Shown here piece after piece: positions 56,833 through 64,000 of a stretch of DNA of 64,000 nucleotides. Position numbers and translations under genes: made by a program. The notes under the pieces are model-generated. The model worked only from the letters and a program-made list of their open reading frames with translations, did not search any database and was not told where the DNA came from. The DNA is from an uncultured bacterium (GTDB taxonomy: Bacteria; Cyanobacteriota; Vampirovibrionia; Gastranaerophilales; Gastranaerophilaceae). Location of the stretch: assembly GCA_902761735.1 (NCBI GenBank), contig CACWLL010000002.1, forward strand, positions 124,001-188,000, given 5' to 3'. Position 1 is the stretch's first letter. Each line of letters begins with the position of its first letter.

Positions 56833-57793
56833 GCCGGAACGCTCTTTATTTTCAAGAGCTTTGAGCGGAATGTTCACTTTGCTTTTAGCAATATTAATGG
56901 TCTTTGGTTATCAGTATTGTTTTGCCAGTGATTTGAAGTTTGCACAAGTTTCCGATGTTCATTTTTCAACATCAAATGTAAATACCACTTTTAAACTTAC
57001 GGCAGAATCTCCGAAAATTCTTGATGACGTTGTGAGCCAAATTAATGAAATTCCTGATGTTAAATTTGTAATGTTTACCGGTGATTTAATAGATAAATCT
57101 TATGAAAAAGAATTAAAGGCTGTTCTTCCGCATGTCAATAAATTAAAATATCCTTGGTATTTTACATTCGGAAATCATGACCCATGTGTAGGCGGCTATT
57201 TAACTAAGAAATTGTACTTGGAAATTTTAAGAGATAACAACAATAACTTTACTGCACAAAAACCGTATTATTCGTTTGTACCTCAAAAGGGTTATAAGGT
57301 GATTGTACTTGATACAATAATTGACACCAGGGTAACTTCGAACGGAAAAATTGATAGTGAACAATTAAAATGGCTTGATGATGAGTTAAATAAATCTAAG
57401 AAAGATATTGTTCTGATATTTATGCATGTGCCTATTATAGAACCGTTCCGCAGTGATGGACACAGACTTCTTAACGGCGGGGAAGTTCAGGCTCTTATTG
57501 AAAAATATAAAAATCCGATAGCCGTATTTCAAGGACATTATCATGCCAGTAAAATTACACAACATGAAAATGTATTGTATGTAAGTTCTCCGGCTTTAGT
57601 TTCTTATCCATGTGCTTTTCGTATAATTAGCATTAAAAATGAAAAAAGAAGAGTTGTATTTAATATTCAACAAAAAAATACAAGAGAGGAAAATATACGT
57701 AATCTTGCAAAAATGATGGTATTTTCTTCTAAAATATACACAGGTACAGAAAAAGATCAAAGCGGAATATATGAAATAAAAAAGAAAAAATAA
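56786..57793 (+). CDS. Calcineurin-type metallophosphoesterase
   Basis: 335 residues with all five metal motifs: SDVHFS, FTGDLID, FGNHDP, MHVPI and GHYHA. The N-terminus is very basic (MTKITKKVKRKRK) and is followed by a hydrophobic span (FTLLLAILMVFGYQYCFA), a signal anchor that puts the catalytic domain outside the inner membrane. The start at 56786 overlaps the TPR gene by 47 nt. An ATG at 56870 would remove the basic segment and the overlap but leave a normal hydrophobic signal, so the start is unsettled. The substrate is unknown. Confidence 0.88.
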   Translation: MTKITKKVKRKRKNIKPERSLFSRALSGMFTLLLAILMVFGYQYCFASDLKFAQVSDVHFSTSNVNTTFKLTAESPKILDDVVSQINEIPDVKFVMFTGDLIDKSYEKELKAVLPHVNKLKYPWYFTFGNHDPCVGGYLTKKLYLEILRDNNNNFTAQKPYYSFVPQKGYKVIVLDTIIDTRVTSNGKIDSEQLKWLDDELNKSKKDIVLIFMHVPIIEPFRSDGHRLLNGGEVQALIEKYKNPIAVFQGHYHASKITQHENVLYVSSPALVSYPCAFRIISIKNEKRRVVFNIQQKNTREENIRNLAKMMVFSSKIYTGTEKDQSGIYEIKKKK

Positions 57794-57805
57794 GAGGAAT
57801 ATAAT

Positions 57806-58738
57806 ATGAGCGAATTTAAAATTAAATTTAGAGGAGTTAGAGGAAGTTATCCCGTAGTATCCAAAGATGTTATGAAATACGGTGGTAATACATCATGTGT
57901 GGAAGTTCGTGCCGGTGAGCATTTAATAATTTTAGATGCGGGAACAGGTATGATAAATCTTGGTGATGATTTAACCCAACAATATATAATGTCCGGTTCC
58001 GATAATGAATCCAGAAAACCGGTGAATGCAGTTGTTCTACTTTCCCATATACATCATGACCATATTCAAGGGTTTACTTTTTTCCGTCCTTTGCATATTC
58101 GCTCAACAGTAATTGACGTATATGGAAATGTCAATTATAACGAAAGTTTATCGGATGAACTTGCAACATTATTGTTTGGTAAATCTTTCCCTTTGGATTT
58201 GGGAGATATTGCAGGCAATTTGAATATTCATGATATTAACGAAACTGATGCAATTATTTTAAGAAAAGGGGAATCCCCTATATTAAAACGCATAGAATCC
58301 GAAAAAGATATTGAGGCAAAAAATGATGACGTTGTTATAACTTGCTATCGTTCGTATGCACATCCGCAAGAAGGGGTCTTAATATATAAAATTAAATATA
58401 TGGGTAAGACTCTTGTGTATGCAACAGACAAAGAAAGTTATCACGGCGGGGATAGAAAACTGGCAAATTTTGCCAGAAATTGCGATTTAATAATTCATGA
58501 TGCGCAATATACAACAGAAGATTATATGGATGCTTTTGTGCCAAAACAGGGCTATGGACATTCAACATTTGATATGGCAGTGGAATGCAGAAAGCAACTT
58601 AATGCAAAGCAGATGGTATTTTTCCACTATGACCCTTCTTATACGGATGAAAAGCTGGATATCATAAACGAACAATACAAAAATATTGATGCTGCATCAA
58701 TTCTTTCATACGAAGGTTTGGAAATTAATCTTTTATAA
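57806..58738 (+). CDS. MBL-fold metallohydrolase
   Basis: 310-residue cytosolic protein of the metallo-beta-lactamase fold. Its metal motif is HIHHDH at 81-86 (HxHxDH). The entry region (FRGVRGSYPV, GGNTSCVEV, ILDAGTGM) is that of the RNase-Z/cyclic-nucleotide-phosphodiesterase-like branch. Further metal ligands are likely in YATDKE and GHSTFD. The substrate is unknown. It follows the metallophosphoesterase by 12 nt with GAGGA, so the two are likely co-transcribed. Confidence 0.88.
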   Translation: MSEFKIKFRGVRGSYPVVSKDVMKYGGNTSCVEVRAGEHLIILDAGTGMINLGDDLTQQYIMSGSDNESRKPVNAVVLLSHIHHDHIQGFTFFRPLHIRSTVIDVYGNVNYNESLSDELATLLFGKSFPLDLGDIAGNLNIHDINETDAIILRKGESPILKRIESEKDIEAKNDDVVITCYRSYAHPQEGVLIYKIKYMGKTLVYATDKESYHGGDRKLANFARNCDLIIHDAQYTTEDYMDAFVPKQGYGHSTFDMAVECRKQLNAKQMVFFHYDPSYTDEKLDIINEQYKNIDAASILSYEGLEINLL

Positions 58739-58765
58739 TTATATAGGTTATATAAGAGGTCATTT

Positions 58766-59320
58766 ATGAAAAAATTATATGTAATATCTTTGTTTATAAT
58801 GTCAGTACTTTTTTCGGGCTACAAAATGACCGAAAGTTATGTTATTGATTCAGAACAAAATGCGTATATTCATAATAATAAGGGGCTTATACATTTAAAA
58901 GAACATTCTTATTATCCGGCTATACAGGAGTTTAAAATTGCAATAAGTTTATCTCCTAATGTTCAGGCAAGTTCTGTATTTTATAATAATCTTGGGGAGT
59001 GCTATATGAAGCTTGGGAAGCCTGAAATGGCTCAGGATTGTTTTGAAAGAGCATTGACACAGTTTTCTTTGAATTTTAAGTATTATCTGAATCTTGCGGA
59101 ATGTTATATGCAACTCGGATATGCCGATGAACAAATCCAACATTCTCTGTCGGATTCAAATCCTCTTGGGATAATACTTCGCGGATTATTATACGAATTA
59201 AAAGGCAATAACGTAAAAGCTATAACTACTCTTGACAGTTTTGTTGCAAAAGAACCGGATTTAATTATAACCGATGCGGTAAAACAACATATAAAAGAAT
59301 TGGTTAAAAAGACGTACTAA
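58766..59320 (+). CDS. Exported TPR protein
   Basis: 184 residues with an N-terminal hydrophobic signal or anchor (MKKLYVISLFIMSVLFSGY). Three TPR units follow (YYPAIQEFKIAISLSP, GKPEMAQDCFERALTQF, GYADEQIQHSLSDS). GAGGT lies before the ATG, 27 nt after the MBL gene, probably the last gene of the TPR-phosphoesterase-MBL-TPR operon. No enzymatic motif. Confidence 0.8.
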   Translation: MKKLYVISLFIMSVLFSGYKMTESYVIDSEQNAYIHNNKGLIHLKEHSYYPAIQEFKIAISLSPNVQASSVFYNNLGECYMKLGKPEMAQDCFERALTQFSLNFKYYLNLAECYMQLGYADEQIQHSLSDSNPLGIILRGLLYELKGNNVKAITTLDSFVAKEPDLIITDAVKQHIKELVKKTY

Positions 59321-59327
59321 GCCCATA

Positions 59328-59909
59328 CTATAAACCGCGGCTAATATAGTCTAACACTTTTCTCAAGGCATTGCCTCTGTGTGAAACTTTGTTTTTCTCA
59401 TCATCCGATAATTCTGCCATTGTTAATCCGTTTTTGCCGTCAACAAGAAATATAGGGTCATAGCCAAAGCCTCCTGTGCCGGCTTGTGTTTTTGCAATTT
59501 CTCCGTGACATTCTCCCTTATCGGCAAATAGGACTTTACCCTCTTTATCGGTAAGAGTCATTGCGCAAATAAATTTTGCACGACGATTTTCGTATGGTGC
59601 AACAGCAGCCAATAACTTATCTATACGTTTTTGCGGAGTTTCGGCATATCTGGCGGAATATATACCCGGTTCTCCGTTCAAAGCCTCTACACACAATCCG
59701 GAATCATCCGCTAGTGAAATCATCCCCGAAATTCGACTTGCCTCTTGTGCTTTTATTAAAGAATTCTCTTCAAATGTAGTTCCGGTTTCATTCGGGTCAA
59801 AACCTTCAGGCGGCAATATAAATTCAACATTTTCAATGCCGTAAGCCTTTACAATTCCGTTTAGTTCTTTGACTTTGTGATGGTTTGAAGTACCGAAAAC
59901 TATTTGCAT
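59328..59909 (-). CDS. rdgB: XTP/dITP diphosphatase (RdgB/HAM1)
   Basis: Hydrolyses non-canonical purine triphosphates (ITP, XTP) to keep them out of DNA. The 193 residues show FGTSNHHKVKEL, LADDSGLCVEALNGEPG, GFGYDPIFLV and VSHRGNAL, all family signatures. It is downstream of uppS with a 12-nt gap, in the minus-strand hydrogenase-uppS-rdgB run. Confidence 0.95.
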   Translation of the reverse strand: MQIVFGTSNHHKVKELNGIVKAYGIENVEFILPPEGFDPNETGTTFEENSLIKAQEASRISGMISLADDSGLCVEALNGEPGIYSARYAETPQKRIDKLLAAVAPYENRRAKFICAMTLTDKEGKVLFADKGECHGEIAKTQAGTGGFGYDPIFLVDGKNGLTMAELSDDEKNKVSHRGNALRKVLDYISRGL

Positions 59910-59921
59910 AATAACTCCTAT

Positions 59922-60662
59922 TTATTTGCCGTATCTGCGTTGACGAGAATGAAATTCTTCTATGGCATCTGATAGAGCTTGTTTATCAAAATCGGGCCAT
60001 AGAATTTTTGTTACATAAAATTCGGAATATGCAATTTGCCATAACAGATAATTGGAAACTCTCATTTCTCCACCGGTTCTGATTAATAAATCAGGGTCAG
60101 GAATATCATAAGTGTATAGTGCTTTTGAAATAGTATTTACAGATATATCTTCAGGTAATAATTCTCCGTCTTTTACTTTCAATGCTATATTTCTTACGGC
60201 GTGAAGCATTTCATCTCTTGCACCATAATTAAATGCGATTTGCAATCTTACGCCGGTATTGTTTTTTGTAACCTCAACCGAGTGGCTCAATATTTCTTGC
60301 AATTTCGGACTTAATTTAGTTAAGTCACCAATAAAACTGATAACAACGTTATTTTCATGCATTTCCTGTAATTCGTTTTTCAAAGTCTGTCCGAGCAAAT
60401 CCATTAGAAAATCAACTTCTTCAGGTTTTCTGTTCCAATTTTCGGTGGAAAAAGCATATACAGTTAAATACTTTACTCCGAAATCATCACAAGCACGCAT
60501 TACAGTCTTTAAAGCATCTACACCCTTTTTATGTCCAAAAGCAGAGGGCAAACCTTTTTGTTTTGCCCAACGTCTGTTTCCGTCCATTATAACAGCAATA
60601 TGTTGTAATTTTGTTTCTTTTACATACTCAACAATTTTTTCATCAAGAGTCTTAATTGTCAT
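59922..60662 (-). CDS. uppS: Undecaprenyl diphosphate synthase (cis-prenyltransferase)
   Basis: Makes the C55 lipid carrier for peptidoglycan and surface glycans. The 246 residues show MDGNRRWAKQKG, FGHKKGVDAL, YAFSTENW and the C-terminal RTGGEMRVSNYLLWQ, with the Asp/Arg/Glu substrate ligands present. AAGGAG lies upstream of the ATG. It follows the hydrogenase gene by 18 nt. cdsA/dxr, frequent neighbours in other bacteria, are absent here. Confidence 0.96.
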   Translation of the reverse strand: MTIKTLDEKIVEYVKETKLQHIAVIMDGNRRWAKQKGLPSAFGHKKGVDALKTVMRACDDFGVKYLTVYAFSTENWNRKPEEVDFLMDLLGQTLKNELQEMHENNVVISFIGDLTKLSPKLQEILSHSVEVTKNNTGVRLQIAFNYGARDEMLHAVRNIALKVKDGELLPEDISVNTISKALYTYDIPDPDLLIRTGGEMRVSNYLLWQIAYSEFYVTKILWPDFDKQALSDAIEEFHSRQRRYGK

Positions 60663-60680
60663 ACATTTACTCCTTAGTAA

Positions 60681-62156
60681 TTATTGTTTTTCTGGTTGTA
60701 TTTGAGGCTTTGATGACGGACTTGATTTTACATATGCTTCCAATTGTTTAGATGCAGGTTTGTATGCGTTTACTGTTGAGTTGCCGCCAAGGCATCCTCC
60801 CGGACAAGCCATAACTTCAATTAAATTGCCCAAGTCGCACATGCCTGTTTTAGCATATTTTTTCAAATCTCTAACTGTTTGTTTGTTCAATCCGTCTATT
60901 ATTACAGGATATGTTGGAATTTCTTCCGGTAACAAAGTCTTAACAGCATTAGCTACACCGCCGGTGACGGCATAGTTTCTTGCCTCAGCAGAAGATTCAA
61001 CAGGGTATTCTTTTTCATCACATTCTTCTACTTTTATACCCAAAGCAATAAACCACGAACCAACTTCTTCATAGTTAAGAACAAAATCAACATTCTTATC
61101 TTTCAGAGCCTCACGACGTTTGGCAACGCAAGGACTGAAAAATACCGTTAAGGCATCAGGGTGTTCTTTTTTAACTATTTCAGCCGTATAATACATTGGA
61201 GTATGAGTTGTTGAACGGTATTGTTTCATGTCAGGTATATGCTTATCTACCAGCTCATTGTATCCCGCACAACATGAAGTTGTCATAAATTCTTCTCCGG
61301 CAAGCATTCTTTCTTCAAATTCAGCAGCCTCTGTTTTAGAGGTGACATCAGCACCTTGTGCAACTTCATAAACATCATAAAATCCGAGTTTCATAATGGC
61401 ATCTTTCAATTGTTTTGGAGAACATGGAAGCTGTCCGAACATTGAAGGTGCAGCCATCGCAATAACTTTTTTACCGGCTTTTATATTTTTTAAGATATCT
61501 ATTATTTGGCTTTTTTCGTGAACCGCTCCAAACGGACACGCACTTGAGCATTTTCCGCAAGAAATACATTTATCAAAGTCAATTCTTGCACGGCCAGTTT
61601 CATCTTTTGCAATTGCTCCGACAGGACATGCGTTTTCACAAGGAACAATAACTTTCATAATTGCCTGATAAGGACAAACTTGGGCGCACATTCCGCAGTT
61701 TTTGCATTTGTCGGTATCAATTTTTGATTTCCCGTCTTTTACGGAAATTGCCCCGAAACGACAAGTATTTACGCAAGGTCTTGCCACACAACCCTGACAC
61801 AAGTCGGTAACATAAAATCTTGACGGAACACAACCCTTACAAGCCGTTTGTAAAACTGTCAGAGGGTTTTCTTCAGGTGTTTCTCTATCAAGAACTTTTT
61901 TTGCCAATTCTGCCATGTGGACACTATCATCCGTGTCCTCAATTGATAAGCCCAAACCTGCAATAGCTCTATCTCTTAATATCGCTCTTTCTTTGTATAC
62001 GCAACAACGATACGGAGCTTCAAAATCTTTCGGACGCATTTGATAAGGTATCAATCTCGCGTTTTCAGCAAAATCATCCGTATAAAATGCCTTTATTAAT
62101 CTAACTAAAATTTCTCTTTTTAAATGTGATGTCTGTCTGGGGCTATTCATTACCAT
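60681..62156 (-). CDS. [FeFe]-hydrogenase, monomeric, group-B-like
   Basis: 491 residues. A Cys-rich N-terminal part (about 106-132) is followed by bacterial ferredoxin clusters (CKNCGMCAQVCP at 151-162, CENACP at 173-178, CISCGKCSSACP at 197-208). The H-cluster cysteines are all present: TSCC (293-296), SPCVAKR (Cys343) and MACPGGC (Cys451, Cys455). The variants TSCCAGY and FSPC, instead of TSCCPGW and MPC, point to the group B family found in gut fermenters, which reoxidises ferredoxin by making H2. The maturases HydEFG are not in the window. AAGGA and a minus-strand promoter lie upstream. Confidence 0.92.
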   Translation of the reverse strand: MVMNSPRQTSHLKREILVRLIKAFYTDDFAENARLIPYQMRPKDFEAPYRCCVYKERAILRDRAIAGLGLSIEDTDDSVHMAELAKKVLDRETPEENPLTVLQTACKGCVPSRFYVTDLCQGCVARPCVNTCRFGAISVKDGKSKIDTDKCKNCGMCAQVCPYQAIMKVIVPCENACPVGAIAKDETGRARIDFDKCISCGKCSSACPFGAVHEKSQIIDILKNIKAGKKVIAMAAPSMFGQLPCSPKQLKDAIMKLGFYDVYEVAQGADVTSKTEAAEFEERMLAGEEFMTTSCCAGYNELVDKHIPDMKQYRSTTHTPMYYTAEIVKKEHPDALTVFFSPCVAKRREALKDKNVDFVLNYEEVGSWFIALGIKVEECDEKEYPVESSAEARNYAVTGGVANAVKTLLPEEIPTYPVIIDGLNKQTVRDLKKYAKTGMCDLGNLIEVMACPGGCLGGNSTVNAYKPASKQLEAYVKSSPSSKPQIQPEKQ

Positions 62157-62188
62157 CTCTAATTTCCTTTTCTATTCTTATATATTTC

Positions 62189-62216
62189 ATTATCCCATGA
62201 ACATATATTTTTTCAA
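62189..62216 (-). promoter_or_regulatory. Hydrogenase operon promoter
   Basis: Minus strand: TTGAAA (62216-62211), a 16-nt spacer, and GATAAT (62194-62189), 32 nt before the ATG at 62156. Confidence 0.55.
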
Positions 62217-62235
62217 ACAATGCCATTGACAGTAA

Positions 62236-63045
62236 TTAATTTAAAACTTCAAAAGCGTTTTTAACGGTAGTCTGAATGTCAGCCGTGCAATTTTCACCGT
62301 CTGTTGAAATCCAAATCAGATATTCAATATTTCCGGATGGTCCTTTTATTGATGAATATGTCAAACCTTTAATTTTATAATCAAGAGATTTTGCACATTC
62401 AACTACATTTTCAATAACCTCTATGTGTACGGTTTTACTCCTTACAACACCGCCTTTTTCAACTTTTTCCTTACCCGCTTCAAATTGAGGTTTTATGAGG
62501 CATATCATTTCGTGAAATTCAGGTTTCAATAATTTTTTCAAATTTTCAAAAACTTTTGTTAGTGAAATAAAAGACATATCGCTTACCAATAAATCCGCAA
62601 CAGGTTCACTATTAGCATATATATCCGAAAAATCGCAAATTCTAAGATTGGTTTTCTCAATTACTTTAACTCTTTTGTCTGAACGGATTTTCCAATCCAA
62701 CTGTCCATATCCGACATCCGCTGCGTATACAAACTTTGCACCATTTTGGAGCAAACAATCCGTAAACCCTCCGGTTGATGCACCTGCATCAATGCAGATT
62801 CTATCTGTCACATCAAAATTAAACGCATCAAGAGCTTTTTTTAATTTAAATCCGCCACGAGAAACATATGGCATAGATTTTACAATAATATCATATTCTT
62901 TTTGCGGATTAATCTGAAATCCGGCTTTTGTTATATACTCATCGTTAATTTTTACATGTCCTGCTAAAATTGCCGCTGCCGCCTTGCTTTTAGTATCAAA
63001 ATATCCTAAATCGGTTAAATATTTATCCAATCTTTCTTTAGGCAT
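62236..63045 (-). CDS. tlyA: TlyA-family rRNA 2'-O-methyltransferase
   Basis: 269 residues. They comprise an N-terminal S4 RNA-binding domain (ERLDKYLTDLG, then AGHVKINDE) and an FtsJ/RrmJ-type methyltransferase domain with the SAM motif CIDAGASTGGFTDCL, DVGYGQLDWK and the DMSFISL segment. TlyA methylates ribosomal RNA and was formerly called hemolysin A. The start at 63045 lies 3 nt downstream of the stop of the O-antigen-ligase-like gene, so the two share a transcript. Confidence 0.94.
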   Translation of the reverse strand: MPKERLDKYLTDLGYFDTKSKAAAAILAGHVKINDEYITKAGFQINPQKEYDIIVKSMPYVSRGGFKLKKALDAFNFDVTDRICIDAGASTGGFTDCLLQNGAKFVYAADVGYGQLDWKIRSDKRVKVIEKTNLRICDFSDIYANSEPVADLLVSDMSFISLTKVFENLKKLLKPEFHEMICLIKPQFEAGKEKVEKGGVVRSKTVHIEVIENVVECAKSLDYKIKGLTYSSIKGPSGNIEYLIWISTDGENCTADIQTTVKNAFEVLN

Positions 63046-63048
63046 ATT

Positions 63049-64000
63049 CTATTCCTCAACGGTATTTTCTTGTTTTATAATGCAACTGATTATAGCTGCC
63101 ATTGTCCAAAAGATAAATTGTATTTGGGGTCTGAAAAATACAGTATCAACAAGGCCGTGTATCATCATAGCACATATTGATATAACAGCTGTTGAAACAA
63201 AAATTATTTCTTGCAATTTTCCGGAATTTAAAATATATGAAATTCCGTCTTTTAACATTGTTATAATAAATCCTAAAAATGCTACAAGTGCAAAAATCCC
63301 GCTTTCGACAGCTGTTTCAAGGAAAATATTGTATGCACTTAAAGCATCAAATCCGGTTCTCATGTACAAACCGTATATTTCACGAAAGTTTTTATTTCCG
63401 ACGCCTATACCCAATAACCAATTATCTTTAAACATTTGAAGTGATGATTGATATACATTAAATCTGAAAGAATTAGAAGAATCCTGCCTCATTGCAAATA
63501 TAGAAAAAACTCTTGCTCTAATGGGTTCTAAAATTATTAGTGCGGCAGTTATTCCAACAATACAAGTACCAATTGCCGACATAAATATTTTTTTGTATTT
63601 TTGCCATAAAAATTTTGCGCAAACGGCTGCAATACCGAGAAAAATAACTAAACAACCAATATATGAACCTCTGCATCCTGTCAAGAATAATGTTATGACG
63701 GAGAGAAAGGCTAATATTACAGTAATAATTGCTCTTTTATAATTCTTATCCGCTAAAAACATTGCACACAAACCAAATAATGAAGGAATCCCCGCTACAA
63801 AATATCCGCCCAACAAATTTGGGTTTAGCGGTTGTAAAGTCCCATATACCCTTGTCATTACTTCTTCCGGGTTTAATCTTGAAACATCCTGCCATGTAGA
63901 AATTTCATCAACCTGTGCAAAATTTTGCATAAAACCTACAATACTCTCAAAACTTACACACAAAGCAATTGCGCCCAAAATATACGGTATTTTATCTTTA
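63049..64000 (-). CDS. O-antigen ligase-like membrane protein, 5' end beyond the window
   Basis: At least 316 residues are visible. The frame is open through the right edge, so an apparent TTG start at 63978 should not be taken as the gene start. Multiple membrane spans, with the loop LNPNLLGGYFVAGIPSLF and LTGCRGSYIGCLVIF, match the Wzy_C/WaaL superfamily, which ligates or polymerises surface glycans on the periplasmic side. About five or six spans remain, and the C-terminus ends FFRPQIQFIFWTMAAIIS. Together with uppS and the family 2 glycosyltransferase it suggests a surface polysaccharide. Confidence 0.85.
   Translation of the reverse strand, partial: KDKIPYILGAIALCVSFESIVGFMQNFAQVDEISTWQDVSRLNPEEVMTRVYGTLQPLNPNLLGGYFVAGIPSLFGLCAMFLADKNYKRAIITVILAFLSVITLFLTGCRGSYIGCLVIFLGIAAVCAKFLWQKYKKIFMSAIGTCIVGITAALIILEPIRARVFSIFAMRQDSSNSFRFNVYQSSLQMFKDNWLLGIGVGNKNFREIYGLYMRTGFDALSAYNIFLETAVESGIFALVAFLGFIITMLKDGISYILNSGKLQEIIFVSTAVISICAMMIHGLVDTVFFRPQIQFIFWTMAAIISCIIKQENTVEE

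Noticed and set aside
55738-57793. Frameshift splitting a single TPR-phosphoesterase gene
   Set aside because: Each part has its own signal sequence and complete domain set. The overlap is short and both starts and stops are sensible, so two genes are more likely.

Overview
The window is AT-rich bacterial chromosome with about 60 densely packed protein genes. It has no rRNA, tRNA, CRISPR array, insertion sequence or prophage that I can recognise. The cell looks Gram-negative (RND/TolC efflux operon, a giant AsmA-like protein, several exported proteins). It looks fermentative and anaerobic (a group-B-type [FeFe]-hydrogenase, a possible acetate-kinase C-terminus at the left edge, a B12-dependent class II ribonucleotide reductase). 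Gene content, composition and a family of small proteins with a short N-terminal Phe-containing leader fit best with the non-photosynthetic cyanobacterial relatives of animal guts (Vampirovibrionia/Melainabacteria, order Gastranaerophilales). That placement is inference from memory and no search was run.

Layout. 0-5.6 kb: yceD-rpmF-plsX-fabH-(small membrane protein)-fabD-fabG, a large-subunit ribosomal protein plus fatty-acid operon. 5.6-8.7 kb: an island of six small unrecognised genes, four of which share the same N-terminal leader. 8.7-12.9 kb: ileS and a dicarboxylate/amino-acid symporter, divergent from an XRE regulator. 13-21 kb: a TPR protein, adk-map, a probable RNase-H-fold protein, a stand-alone diguanylate cyclase and gyrB. 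21-25.4 kb: a DUF1858 redox protein, tsf, rpsB and a six-hairpin-type protein. 25.6-31 kb: a repeat/coiled-coil protein, nrdJ and a glycosyltransferase. 30.8-36 kb: ftsH, then two genes for a corrinoid iron-sulfur protein (CFeSP) without any CO dehydrogenase/acetyl-CoA synthase partner, then DAHP synthase. 36-42 kb: paired exported paralogues and a 1483-residue AsmA-like protein. 42-48 kb: an RND efflux operon. 48-54.4 kb: phosphohexomutase, prephenate dehydratase, a HExxH metallopeptidase-like protein and aroE. 54.5-59.3 kb: exported, TPR, metallophosphoesterase and MBL-fold proteins. 59.3-64 kb (minus strand): an O-antigen-ligase-like protein, tlyA, hydrogenase, uppS and rdgB.

How it fits together. 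Membrane and envelope supply is well represented (plsX/fab genes, uppS, glycosyltransferase, O-antigen ligase, AsmA-like, RND pump). Aromatic amino-acid steps are scattered (DAHP synthase, AroE, PheA). Two corrinoid-dependent functions are present (NrdJ and the CFeSP pair), so the cell must make or import cobalamin.

Most unusual signals. (1) A short shared N-terminal leader on otherwise unrelated small proteins. (2) An orphan, shortened CFeSP. (3) Five genes with an extended -10 element ending exactly 6 nt before the ATG, implying leaderless mRNAs. (4) Two intercistronic hairpins built from degenerate 8-bp units. (5) TGA is not used as a stop by any of the 59 genes whose stop codon I read. 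(6) A cytosolic-looking 807-residue protein with a lethal-factor-like zincin end.
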